This document shows positions 27,405-34,716 of a stretch of 41,062 nt of DNA, piece after piece. The position numbers and the translations under genes were made by a program. The notes beneath the pieces were generated by a model. It did not search any database. It was given only the letters and a program-made list of their open reading frames with translations, and was not told the DNA's origin. The DNA comes from Phytomonospora endophytica (GTDB taxonomy: Bacteria; Actinomycetota; Actinomycetes; Mycobacteriales; Micromonosporaceae). Numbering within the stretch: position 1 is the first letter of the stretch; every line of letters begins with the position of its first letter. Location: the NCBI RefSeq assembly GCF_014202425.1, contig NZ_JACHGT010000001.1, forward strand, positions 1-41,062, in the 5' to 3' direction.

Positions 27405-27977
27405 TCAGGCGTTCTCCGCCGGCTTCCAGAGCACGTCCTGCCCGGCGTTGGCGGCGCGGGCCAGGACGAACAGCAGATCCGACAGCCGGTTGAGGTACTT
27501 CACCGGCAGTTCGTGCGTCGTCTCCGCCTCCGCCTCCAGCAGCACCCACGTCGAACGCTCCGCCCGGCGGGCGACCGTGCACGCCTGATGCAGCAGCGCG
27601 GCGCCCGGGCTGCCGCCGCGCAGGATGAACGAGTCCAGCTTCGGCAGATGCTCGTTGAACTTGTCGATCCACTCCTCAAGGCGCGTCACATAGGCCTCGG
27701 TGATCCGCAGCGGCGGATACTTCGGCGACTCGTGCACCGGCGTCGACAAGTCGGCGCCCACGTCGAAGAGGTCGTTTTGAACCTGCCGGAGGATCCCGTT
27801 GATCTCCACGTCGAGCGCGCCGAGGGCGACCGCGACACCGATGACGGCGTTCGTCTCGTCCACGTCGGCGTAGGCGCCGATACGCGGATGCGTCTTCGGC
27901 ACCCGGCTGAAATCGGACAGCCCGGTCGTACCGCTATCGCCGGTCTTGGTGTAGATGCGCGTGAGGTGAACGGCCAT
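27405..27977 (-). CDS. Cob(I)yrinic acid a,c-diamide adenosyltransferase, PduO type
   Basis: The enzyme transfers the adenosyl group of ATP to cob(I)alamin, making coenzyme B12. The 190-aa protein has the ATP-binding N-terminus TRIYTKTGDSGTTGL, then FILRGGSPGAALLHQACTVARRAER and YLNRLSDLLFVLAR, all conserved in PduO-type trimers. ATG 27977 is 70 bases from the divergent 3-hydroxybutyryl-CoA dehydrogenase gene. Adenosylcobalamin serves methylmalonyl-CoA and ethylmalonyl-CoA mutases, which share acyl-CoA metabolism with that neighbour; the link is an inference. Confidence 0.95.
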   Translation of the reverse strand: MAVHLTRIYTKTGDSGTTGLSDFSRVPKTHPRIGAYADVDETNAVIGVAVALGALDVEINGILRQVQNDLFDVGADLSTPVHESPKYPPLRITEAYVTRLEEWIDKFNEHLPKLDSFILRGGSPGAALLHQACTVARRAERSTWVLLEAEAETTHELPVKYLNRLSDLLFVLARAANAGQDVLWKPAENA

Positions 27978-27995
27978 GCCCTTGAGCCTACGGCT

Positions 27996-28015
27996 ACCTT
28001 AGGGATCGGTAAGGT
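27996..28015. promoter_or_regulatory. Inverted repeat in the divergent gap before hbd and the cobalamin gene
   Basis: ACCTTA (27996-28001) and TAAGGT (28010-28015) form a dyad with an eight-base gap. ATCGGTA occurs twice nearby (28005-28011 and 28029-28035). The size suits a dimeric regulator acting on both genes. No regulator gene is adjacent. Confidence 0.4.
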
Positions 28016-28047
28016 GGGGAAGGTTACTCATCGGTAGGGAGTGCGGT

Positions 28048-28902
28048 ATGGCAGGTTCACTGGCGGTCATCGGTTCCGGGCTCATGGGCTCGGGCATCGC
28101 GCAGGTCTCGGCGGTCGCGGGCTGGACGGTCACCGTCCACGACGTCTCCGAGGAGGCCCTGGCGCGCGGACGCGCGGGCACGAGTGCGTCCCTGGCGAAG
28201 TTCGTGTCCAAGGACAAGATCAGCCAGGCCGACGCCGACGCCGCGCTGGCCCGCATCTCCACCAGCACCGACCTGGAGAAGGCCGCGGCCGACGCCGACA
28301 TCGTCGTCGAGGCCGTCTTCGAGCAGCTGGAGATCAAGCAGGACATCTTCCGCCGCCTCGACGCCGTCTGCAAGCCCGGCGCGGTCCTCGCCACCAACAC
28401 CTCGGCCATCCCGATCACCCAGATCGCCGCCGTCACCGGCCGCCCCGAATCGGTCGTCGGCACCCACTTCTTCTCTCCGGTGCCGATGATGGCCCTGTGC
28501 GAACTCGTCCGCGGTCTCAAGACCACCGACGAGACCCTCGCCACCGCCCGCGCCTTCGCCGAGGAGATCGGCAAGACCTGCGTCGTCGTCAACCGCGACG
28601 TCGCCGGCTTCGCCACCACCCGCCTCATCTGCGCGCTGGTCATGGAGGCCGTCGCCCTCGTCGAGAACGGCGTCATCTCCGCCGAAGACCTCGACATCGC
28701 CTGCAAGCTCGGCTTCGGGCACGTCATGGGCCCGCTCGCCACCACCGACCTCACCGGCCTCGACGTGCTGCTGTCGGCGACCAAGAACATCCACCGCGAC
28801 ACCGGCGACCCGAAGTTCTTCCCGCCGGAGCTGCTCGCCCGCATGGTCGCCGCCGGCGACCACGGCCGCAAGACCGGCAAGGGCTTCTACGACTACGAGT
28901 GA
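28048..28902 (+). CDS. 3-hydroxybutyryl-CoA dehydrogenase
   Basis: The enzyme interconverts acetoacetyl-CoA and 3-hydroxybutyryl-CoA with NAD(P). The 284-aa protein has the Rossmann GSGLMGSGIAQ near residue 9, the catalytic histidine H140 in GTHFFSPVPMM, TNTSAIPI near 113 and the C-terminal helical domain ending GRKTGKGFYDYE. It is the FadB2/Hbd type and soluble. ATG 28048 follows GGGAG. It probably serves fatty-acid or polyhydroxybutyrate turnover, or the ethylmalonyl-CoA route. A hairpin terminator follows. Confidence 0.94.
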   Translation: MAGSLAVIGSGLMGSGIAQVSAVAGWTVTVHDVSEEALARGRAGTSASLAKFVSKDKISQADADAALARISTSTDLEKAAADADIVVEAVFEQLEIKQDIFRRLDAVCKPGAVLATNTSAIPITQIAAVTGRPESVVGTHFFSPVPMMALCELVRGLKTTDETLATARAFAEEIGKTCVVVNRDVAGFATTRLICALVMEAVALVENGVISAEDLDIACKLGFGHVMGPLATTDLTGLDVLLSATKNIHRDTGDPKFFPPELLARMVAAGDHGRKTGKGFYDYE

Positions 28903-28926
28903 GCGGGCACGCCCCACCCGACGTCG

Positions 28927-28954
28927 ACGGCCGCCACGACCACGTGGCGGCCGT
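28927..28954. terminator. Bidirectional hairpin terminator, perfect 12-bp stem
   Basis: ACGGCCGCCACG (28927-28938) and CGTGGCGGCCGT (28943-28954) are exact reverse complements around an ACCA loop, between the convergent hbd and MFS genes. Confidence 0.8.
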
Positions 28955-28962
28955 TCCCACGT

Positions 28963-30279
28963 CTACGCCGGCGCCGGCGCGGGCTCCGCGCTCCCCTCGG
29001 GCTCCGTGCTGACCTCGGCTTCCTCGGTCACGTCGGTCTCGGTCCGCTTGAGCAGCAGCAGCGCGCCGAGTCCGGCGAGCATGGGCGTGATGCCCTGGAT
29101 GCTCAGCACGGCCACGATGGGCAGCGGGCCGGTCAGCAGGACCGCGACACCGGTGCCGAGGAGCATGCTCGCCGCCATGACCGTGCCGACCGCGGCGAAG
29201 GCCCGCCCGCGGTAGGCGTCGTCGGTGGAGCGCTGGAACAGCGTCATCGCGCCCGCGCTGGCGATCACGCCGGGGATCCCGACGAGGATCATCCCGACGA
29301 TGCCCGGCGCGACGTTGACCCACAGCAGCGGGTAGGTGAAGATCGCCAGGTCGATGGCGCCGAACAGGAGCATCCCGACGCCGAGCAGCAGCCGCGGCGA
29401 CCAGCGCGAGGCGAAACGGCCGCCGACGAGGCCGCCGGCGATCCCGCCGACCGCCTGCGCGGCGATCAGCCAGCTCAGCTCGGGGGCCTCACCGTGCAGC
29501 ACGTCGGTGACCCACACGGCGAACAGGCTGCCCATGATCCCCTCGCCGACGGACATGACCGCGAACATCAGGAAGATGATCAGCAGCGTCCGGCTGGCCA
29601 CGATGACCTTGATGCCCTCGGCGAACTCGCGGGCGAACTTCCGCACGAAGCCCGGGGGGACCTCACCGGCGGCCTCCGCGGCTGCGGCGGCCTCGGCGCG
29701 GTGGCGTCCGCGGACCAGCGCGATGAGCAGGGCGGCGGCGAGGAAGGTGACCGCGTCGGCGATCGCCACGCCCATGAGCCCGAACAGGAGAGTCGCGCCA
29801 CCGCCGGCGAGCGGGCCGATGAGGCGGGCCAGGTTGTTGTTCAGCGCGTTGAGCGAGTTCGCCGTCGGCAGCTGCTCGTCGCCGACGAGGCGGGGGAGCA
29901 GTGCGTTCTCCGCGGTCGAGACGAAGGGGGCGATGGACGCCGACAGCAGGGTCACGGCGGCGCAGATCCACAGGTCGCGGGCGTGGTGCACGGCCAGCAG
30001 CGGCAACAGGGCGGCGGCCTGGCCGATGTTGGCGATGATGAGGACGCGTTTGCGGTCCCAGCGGTCGACGAGCACGCCGACCAGCGGGCCGAGCACGAGC
30101 TGCGGGACGACCGAGGCGGCCACGATGGCGGCCATCGCCGTCGGTGAGCCGGTGAGTTCGAGGACCGTGATGGGCAGGGCGACCTGGAGCATCCGGGTGC
30201 CCATCAGGGATATCAGCCCGCCCCACCACATCAGGCCGAAGTCACGTTGGCGCATCACGGTCCACGAGGACTTGTTCAC
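28963..30279 (-). CDS. MFS exporter, MFS_3/enterobactin-exporter type (copy 1)
   Basis: A 438-aa membrane protein with about twelve helices. It starts at GTG 30279 with AAGGAG six bases upstream and opens VNKSSWTVMRQRDFGLMWWG. The motif-A-like loop VLVDRWDRKRVL and the LNALNNNLARLIGP stretch are typical of the family (PF05977/MFS_1 type). The C-terminus is an acidic Glu/Pro tail. A paralogue lies immediately upstream in the same direction. The 5' region carries three ATGAC copies at 11-bp steps. The substrate is unknown; export of small molecules is likely. Confidence 0.9.
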   Translation of the reverse strand: MNKSSWTVMRQRDFGLMWWGGLISLMGTRMLQVALPITVLELTGSPTAMAAIVAASVVPQLVLGPLVGVLVDRWDRKRVLIIANIGQAAALLPLLAVHHARDLWICAAVTLLSASIAPFVSTAENALLPRLVGDEQLPTANSLNALNNNLARLIGPLAGGGATLLFGLMGVAIADAVTFLAAALLIALVRGRHRAEAAAAAEAAGEVPPGFVRKFAREFAEGIKVIVASRTLLIIFLMFAVMSVGEGIMGSLFAVWVTDVLHGEAPELSWLIAAQAVGGIAGGLVGGRFASRWSPRLLLGVGMLLFGAIDLAIFTYPLLWVNVAPGIVGMILVGIPGVIASAGAMTLFQRSTDDAYRGRAFAAVGTVMAASMLLGTGVAVLLTGPLPIVAVLSIQGITPMLAGLGALLLLKRTETDVTEEAEVSTEPEGSAEPAPAPA

Positions 30280-30304
30280 GGGGCACTCCTTGGGCTTGGG
30301 TGAC

Positions 30305-30331
30305 GTCATTATGGTGTCATGTCGTCGTCAT
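30305..30331 (-). promoter_or_regulatory. Three direct repeats at one helical turn, operator-like
   Basis: On the minus strand ATGAC occurs three times exactly 11 bases apart (plus-strand GTCAT at 30305, 30316 and 30327). The first forms the palindrome TGACGTCA (30301-30308). A further copy lies at 30408-30412 within TGACGTCGTCATGAC. An AT-rich -10 candidate (TATAT near 30347-30351) lies just upstream on the minus strand. This is a likely binding array for a regulator of the exporter. Confidence 0.5.
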
Positions 30332-30430
30332 GCGCAAGTGGTCGTGCATATATTTTGAAAGAGATGCCTCGTCGGGCAAGATCCATTCGGTTTCAGCTCG
30401 TGACGTCGTCATGACGGCAAACGGGCATCG

Positions 30431-31708
30431 TCAGCCCGTCGTGACCGTCTCGGGTGAGGGCGCGGTCGTTTCCTCCCGGACCGCGTCCTTCCTCGGCAGC
30501 AGCACCAGGGCAGCCACCCCGGCCAGGAGCGGGAACACGCCCTGGATGTTGAGCATCGTCACCACGTCGACCCGCCCGTCGAGCAGCACGACCATCCCCG
30601 AGCCCAGCAGCACGCAGGCCGAGGTGATCGTGCCGCGCGCGGCGAAGATCCGGCCCCGGAACTCGTCGACGCTGTTGCGCTGGAGCAGCGTCTGCGCGGC
30701 GGCGTAGGTGAACACGAAGGGCACACCGACGATGATCATCGACACGACGCCGGGCAGGACGTGCACCCACAGCTTGGGGTAGTTGAAGGTGAACAGGTCG
30801 ATGGAGGCGAACAGCAGGGCCCCGACCCCGAGCAGTCGCCGCGGGGACCAGTGGGTGGCGAACCAGCCGCCGACCACCCCGCCCAGCACACCGCCGACGG
30901 CCTGCGCGGCGATCAGCCAGGCGTACTCGTCGGCGCCGCCGCCGAGGGTCCGCTCGGTGAAGACGATGAACACGGCGGCGAAGACCGCGTCGCCGAAGGA
31001 GGTCAGCGCGAAGAACCCGCACACGACCAGCAGCACCCGGTTGCGCGAGACGATGCGGACGCCGTCGGCGAACTCCCCGGCGAACTTCCGCAGCACGCCC
31101 GTGCGATGCGACTCGGCCCGTTCGGCGACGTGCCTCCCCCGGACGGCGAAGATCAGCGCCGCCGAGATCAGGTAGGTGGCCGCGTCGGCGACGGCGATCC
31201 CGCCCAGCCCGAACCACACCACGCCGAGTCCGCCGAGCATGGGCCCGACGAGCCGCGCCAGGTTGTTGTTCAGCGAGTTGAGGGAGTTCGCCGCGGGTAG
31301 CTGCTCGTCCGGGACCAGGCGAGGGAGCAGGGCGTCCTCGGCGATGTTGACGAACGGGCCGACGGCCGCCCCGGCGAACATGACGGCCGCGCAGATCCAG
31401 ACGTCGCCCCCGCTGTCGACCAGCAGCAGCGGCAGCAGGACCGCGGCCTGCGCGATGTTGCCGACGACCATGACCCGGCGGCGGTCCCAGCGGTCCACCA
31501 GCACCCCGGCGAAGGTGCCGCTGATCAGGCGGGCGGTGACCCCGGAGGCGACGATGCTCGCCGAGGCCGTCGCCGAACCGGTGAGGTCGTAGACGGTCAC
31601 CGGCAGGCCCACCACGAGCATCCAGTTGCCCAGGTAGGAGATCAGGCCGCCCCACCACAGGAGCGAGAAGTCGCGCTGTTTGAAGACGGCGAGGGACGCT
31701 TTGACCAC
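30431..31708 (-). CDS. MFS exporter, MFS_3/enterobactin-exporter type (copy 2)
   Basis: A 425-aa paralogue of the exporter at 28963, with shared landmarks KQRDFSLLWWGGLIS, VLVDRWDRRRVM, LNSLNNNLARLVGP and WLIAAQAVGGVLGG. GTG 31708 has GGAG seven bases upstream. About twelve membrane helices are visible. It lies upstream of copy 1 with a gap of about 150 bases that has its own operator-like repeats, so the two are probably controlled separately. ACGGGC/GCCCGT arms (30421-30439) flank its stop codon and may act as a weak terminator. The substrate is unknown. Confidence 0.9.
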   Translation of the reverse strand: MVKASLAVFKQRDFSLLWWGGLISYLGNWMLVVGLPVTVYDLTGSATASASIVASGVTARLISGTFAGVLVDRWDRRRVMVVGNIAQAAVLLPLLLVDSGGDVWICAAVMFAGAAVGPFVNIAEDALLPRLVPDEQLPAANSLNSLNNNLARLVGPMLGGLGVVWFGLGGIAVADAATYLISAALIFAVRGRHVAERAESHRTGVLRKFAGEFADGVRIVSRNRVLLVVCGFFALTSFGDAVFAAVFIVFTERTLGGGADEYAWLIAAQAVGGVLGGVVGGWFATHWSPRRLLGVGALLFASIDLFTFNYPKLWVHVLPGVVSMIIVGVPFVFTYAAAQTLLQRNSVDEFRGRIFAARGTITSACVLLGSGMVVLLDGRVDVVTMLNIQGVFPLLAGVAALVLLPRKDAVREETTAPSPETVTTG

Positions 31709-31829
31709 GGGAGGACTCCGGTTCGGTGGTGGCGAAGGTGTGCCCACAACCGGCCGGTATCCCGTGATCGGGTGCTTCGTCCAGGCTCTGTGGCCGCCGC
31801 GAGAGCGGTCCGGCCACGGTACCCGAACG

Positions 31830-31873
31830 CGACCGGGGCGCCGACGGGTGGAGGTCCGTCGGCGCCCCGGTCG
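31830..31873 (-). terminator. Terminator after the acyltransferase gene, perfect 18-bp stem
   Basis: Arms at 31830-31847 and 31856-31873 are exact reverse complements around an eight-base loop. It lies 42 bases downstream of the acyltransferase stop and upstream of the second MFS gene, on the minus strand. Confidence 0.8.
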
Positions 31874-31914
31874 GGCGCGGGTCCTTCCGGCGGTGGGGCC
31901 GGGGACCCGAGGTT

Positions 31915-32868
31915 TCAGGGCTGTGGCGTGAGCACCCGCCTTCGGCGGGCGTCGACGGTTTCGACGCTCTCCTCGGGGACGTGGTTCCAGTCGAAGGCCC
32001 GTCGCGCGTTGGGGACCAGGACGGCGGGAACCGCCGGCGGCTCGGCCCGGGCCGCCGCGCGCTCCCGAAGTCCCGTCACGAGCCCGGCGAGCGCTTCGCC
32101 GACGACGGCGGACTCGGCGCGCACGGCGAGCCCCCGCCGGTCCCCGACGGCCGGGAAGGGTTCGGAGACGATGACGTGGAGTCGCAGTCCTTTCGCACGC
32201 AGGACCCGGCGCAGCGACGACATGAAGGTCTCCGTGCCGAGGAACGCCGCGGCGGTCGTCGGCGAGCCGTCGGCGAAGGTGAACCAGAGGGTCACCGGCG
32301 CGACCTTCGCGTCGGCGTCGATCGCGGCCTGGAAGGGCGCGCGCCGGAAACGGCCCCTGGCGGGCAGGCACCAGGTCGTCGCCTCGGGGAACACTCCGAT
32401 GCTCTCGCCGCCGCGCAGGCGCTCGGCCATCGCCGCCACCGTCGACGGCAGTGTCCGCAGCGAACCGCGGTCGACGAACAGCGTCCGCGTCCGCCCCGCC
32501 AGCCACCCCAGCAGGGGCCATTCGCCGACCTCGCGCTTGGCGAGCATCCGCACCGGCGCGCGTGGACCGCCGAGCGCGGTCAGCGCGACCACGTCGATCC
32601 ACGAGGAGTGGTTGGCCACGACCAGCGAACCGGCCGCGATCGGCGCCGGGCGCATCGGCACGACGACGCCCGACGCGCGCAGCACCGCCCGGGCCAGGCG
32701 CGGCCCGAGCGAGGGGAACAGCGGGAGCAGGACGGTCGCCGCCGCCAGCACGCTCGCCAGCGCGACGACCCTGGCGGCACGCCGGGGCAGTCCCACCGAG
32801 GGCAGCGCGTTCGGCTCGGGAATGCAGGACGGGGTGCAGTCCGAGTCGGGGAACCAGCCACCGCTCAC
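31915..32868 (-). CDS. 1-acyl-glycerol-3-phosphate-type O-acyltransferase, likely OlsA-like
   Basis: PlsC-family enzymes move an acyl chain from acyl-ACP or acyl-CoA to a hydroxyl group. The 317-aa protein has a hydrophobic N-terminus (about residues 30-55, ARVVALASVLAAATVLLPLF), the catalytic NHSSWID (His and Asp of NHx4D) and FPEATTW. GTG 32868 is preferred because it overlaps the stop of a tiny coupled ORF (GTGA); GTG 32928 would add 20 residues. The gene upstream encodes an OlsB-like N-acyltransferase, so this is probably the second enzyme of ornithine-lipid synthesis. Phosphatidic acid synthesis is the alternative. Confidence 0.85.
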   Translation of the reverse strand: MSGGWFPDSDCTPSCIPEPNALPSVGLPRRAARVVALASVLAAATVLLPLFPSLGPRLARAVLRASGVVVPMRPAPIAAGSLVVANHSSWIDVVALTALGGPRAPVRMLAKREVGEWPLLGWLAGRTRTLFVDRGSLRTLPSTVAAMAERLRGGESIGVFPEATTWCLPARGRFRRAPFQAAIDADAKVAPVTLWFTFADGSPTTAAAFLGTETFMSSLRRVLRAKGLRLHVIVSEPFPAVGDRRGLAVRAESAVVGEALAGLVTGLRERAAARAEPPAVPAVLVPNARRAFDWNHVPEESVETVDARRRRVLTPQP

Positions 32869-33008
32869 ACCGCACCCCCGAACCCGCGGACCGGGCGTGG
32901 CGCCCGGGTACCGCTCGTCATGCCGCACCGGCGCGTGGCGCGGGCTCCCGGCTTGGCCGGGCGAGGCGCGCGGGCGGCCGTCGCGGTCGTGCTCGTCAGG
33001 GGCGTCAT
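32865..33008 (-). CDS. Possible translationally coupled micro-ORF between the acyltransferase genes
   Basis: A 47-codon frame starts at ATG 33008, overlapping the OlsB-like stop (TGATG), and ends at 32865, overlapping GTG 32868 of the acyltransferase (GTGA). It begins MTPLTSTTATAARAP and is rich in Ala, Arg, Pro and Thr, with no recognisable domain. Both overlaps are the type used elsewhere in the window for coupling. It could be a real peptide, a means of passing ribosomes across a 140-base gap, or the frameshifted old N-terminus of the acyltransferase. Confidence 0.4.
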   Translation of the reverse strand: MTPLTSTTATAARAPRPAKPGARATRRCGMTSGTRAPRPVRGFGGAV

Positions 33009-33814
33009 CACGCCTTCCCCTCCCGGGACAGCTCGTCGAGGCCGTGCTCGCCGAGGAAGTGCCTCAGGTAGCGCGGGTTGGTCTCGTCGAGGTCGAGCAG
33101 GATGTAGAAGTCGGCCACGCCGAAGTCCGGGTCGTGGGCCGGGGGACCGCAGACCTTCGCGCCGAGCCGCAGGTAACCGCGCAGCAGCGGCGGAACGGAC
33201 TTGAGGTCGGCCGGCACGTCCGACAGCGGCCACGGGTTGTGCGGGGTGACGCGCAGCCCGGGCGCCGAGAGGTTCCGCTCGGCGACATGGGCCCACACCG
33301 CGTCGGCGTCGGCGACGGGGACCGACGCGCAGCCCGCGAGCAGGCGGTTGCCGGTCAGCAGCAGGTAGCGGGCGATGCCGGCCCACATCAGGTTGATGAC
33401 CGAACCGTCGCGGTGGGCCGGGTCCACGCACGAGCGGCCGGTCTCGACGAGCCCGCCGCGCAGCCCGTCGAGGGCCGAGAGGTCGAACTCGCCGTCGGAG
33501 TAGAGGCGGGTGGTGCGGCCGGGCGGAAGCATCCGGTAGGTGCCGACGACCTCACCGGACGGGTCGTCGACGACCACGAGGTGGTCGCAGTAGACGTCGA
33601 AGGGGTCGACGTCGAGGCCCTCGCTCGGCGTGTGGAGCGTCGCGCCGAGCTCCCCGGCGAAGACGCGGTGCCGGAGGCGCTGGGCGGCGCGGATCTCGGC
33701 GGCGTCGGCGACGCGGATGGAGTAGCGGGAGTTGTCGGTGGCCAGGGGTGCCGGCCGGCCGGCCGCTTCGGCGTGTGCGGACGCCGGTGCCACGGTGGCG
33801 TTGTCGGGGATCAT
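33008..33814 (-). CDS. OlsB-like N-acyltransferase (GNAT fold)
   Basis: OlsB adds a 3-hydroxy fatty acyl group from ACP to the alpha-amino group of ornithine, the first step of phosphorus-free ornithine lipid. The 268-aa protein has the family's landmarks: RLRHRVFAGELGA near residue 45, DPFDVYCDHLVVVD, TYRMLPP and ETGRSCVDPAHRDG (PF13444-like). ATG 33814 has AAGGAGG five bases upstream; the ATG at 33841 has none. The downstream PlsC-type gene completes the usual pair. Ornithine lipids rise when phosphate is scarce in many bacteria; no Pho box was seen. Confidence 0.8.
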   Translation of the reverse strand: MIPDNATVAPASAHAEAAGRPAPLATDNSRYSIRVADAAEIRAAQRLRHRVFAGELGATLHTPSEGLDVDPFDVYCDHLVVVDDPSGEVVGTYRMLPPGRTTRLYSDGEFDLSALDGLRGGLVETGRSCVDPAHRDGSVINLMWAGIARYLLLTGNRLLAGCASVPVADADAVWAHVAERNLSAPGLRVTPHNPWPLSDVPADLKSVPPLLRGYLRLGAKVCGPPAHDPDFGVADFYILLDLDETNPRYLRHFLGEHGLDELSREGKA

Positions 33815-33960
33815 GGCGGCCTCCTTCGCAGGCGCCTTCATGCTCAGCGCCGAAGGCGACCACCAGGTGACCGAGTCAGGACGGTTCAGTGACCGGGGCT
33901 GTGCGGGTCCGGTAACTGCGGGCCACGATTTGCCGTACGAGACCCGCCCGGCGGGCGTCC

Positions 33961-34716
33961 CTACAACATCAGCAGGGGAACACCGATGACCAGTGCGATC
34001 ACCCCGGCGCCGATCAGCAGCCAGATGTGATGCGGGCGCGGGCGCTGCCGGTGACGCATCCCGAGGTAGATGCTGGCGATGGGCAGCCCGATGAACGGCC
34101 CCATGAACACGCACACCAGCGCCAGCGGCCGCAGGGCCAGGGCGGTGTTGTCGGTGCCCTCACCGGCCGCGCCGAGGATCAGGTGGGCGCCGAAGACGGC
34201 CAGCAGCCCGCAGGCCGCGCCGATCAGGGCCATCAGCGGCATCACGTACTTCGGCGGCGGGAACTCCAGCTGCCCGCGCCGGGCGAGGGCGAGGGTGCGC
34301 CTGGCCCGGTCGATCAGCGCGCGCGGGTCGGGCACCTTCGGTGCCTTCGGCTTGCGCGTCCGGGTGCCGCGGGCGGTGATGGCCGGGTACGGCGTCTCGT
34401 TCGCGGGGATGTCGCGCAGGCGCGGCGGGATCCGGCCCGAGCCGACGTAGCCGAGCAGGTCGCGCCACAGTCCGGCGGCGGCGCCGTCGATCTCGTCGAC
34501 GGTCACGGTGGCCTGGGCGGCGGTCTTCTGGGCGGCGTCGCGGGCGGCCATCGCCTCCGACACGCGCTCTCGGATCGTGCCGACCTCGCCCCGGTGCCGC
34601 CGCTGCAGGACCTCGTGGCGGTCGCGTTGGGCCGTCATCGTCCGCGACAGGCTCGTCGCGGAGGCCTTGTAGGCGTCGCGCGGGTTCTGGTGGCTCAGGT
34701 CAGCCGCCATGGTCAT
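33961..34716 (-). CDS. Three-helix membrane protein of the FtsK cluster
   Basis: A 251-aa protein. Residues 1-150 are soluble, helical and charged (QRDRHEVLQRRHRGEVGTIRE), and three hydrophobic segments follow (about 158-182, 193-216 and 228-250). The soluble half should face the cytoplasm, where the ATPase acts. ATG 34716 overlaps the ATPase stop by 17 bases; ATG 34710 is an alternative. It has no match to EccB, EccD or EccE that can be seen. It may be the membrane anchor or channel of the cluster. Unknown family. Confidence 0.75.
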   Translation of the reverse strand: MTMAADLSHQNPRDAYKASATSLSRTMTAQRDRHEVLQRRHRGEVGTIRERVSEAMAARDAAQKTAAQATVTVDEIDGAAAGLWRDLLGYVGSGRIPPRLRDIPANETPYPAITARGTRTRKPKAPKVPDPRALIDRARRTLALARRGQLEFPPPKYVMPLMALIGAACGLLAVFGAHLILGAAGEGTDNTALALRPLALVCVFMGPFIGLPIASIYLGMRHRQRPRPHHIWLLIGAGVIALVIGVPLLML

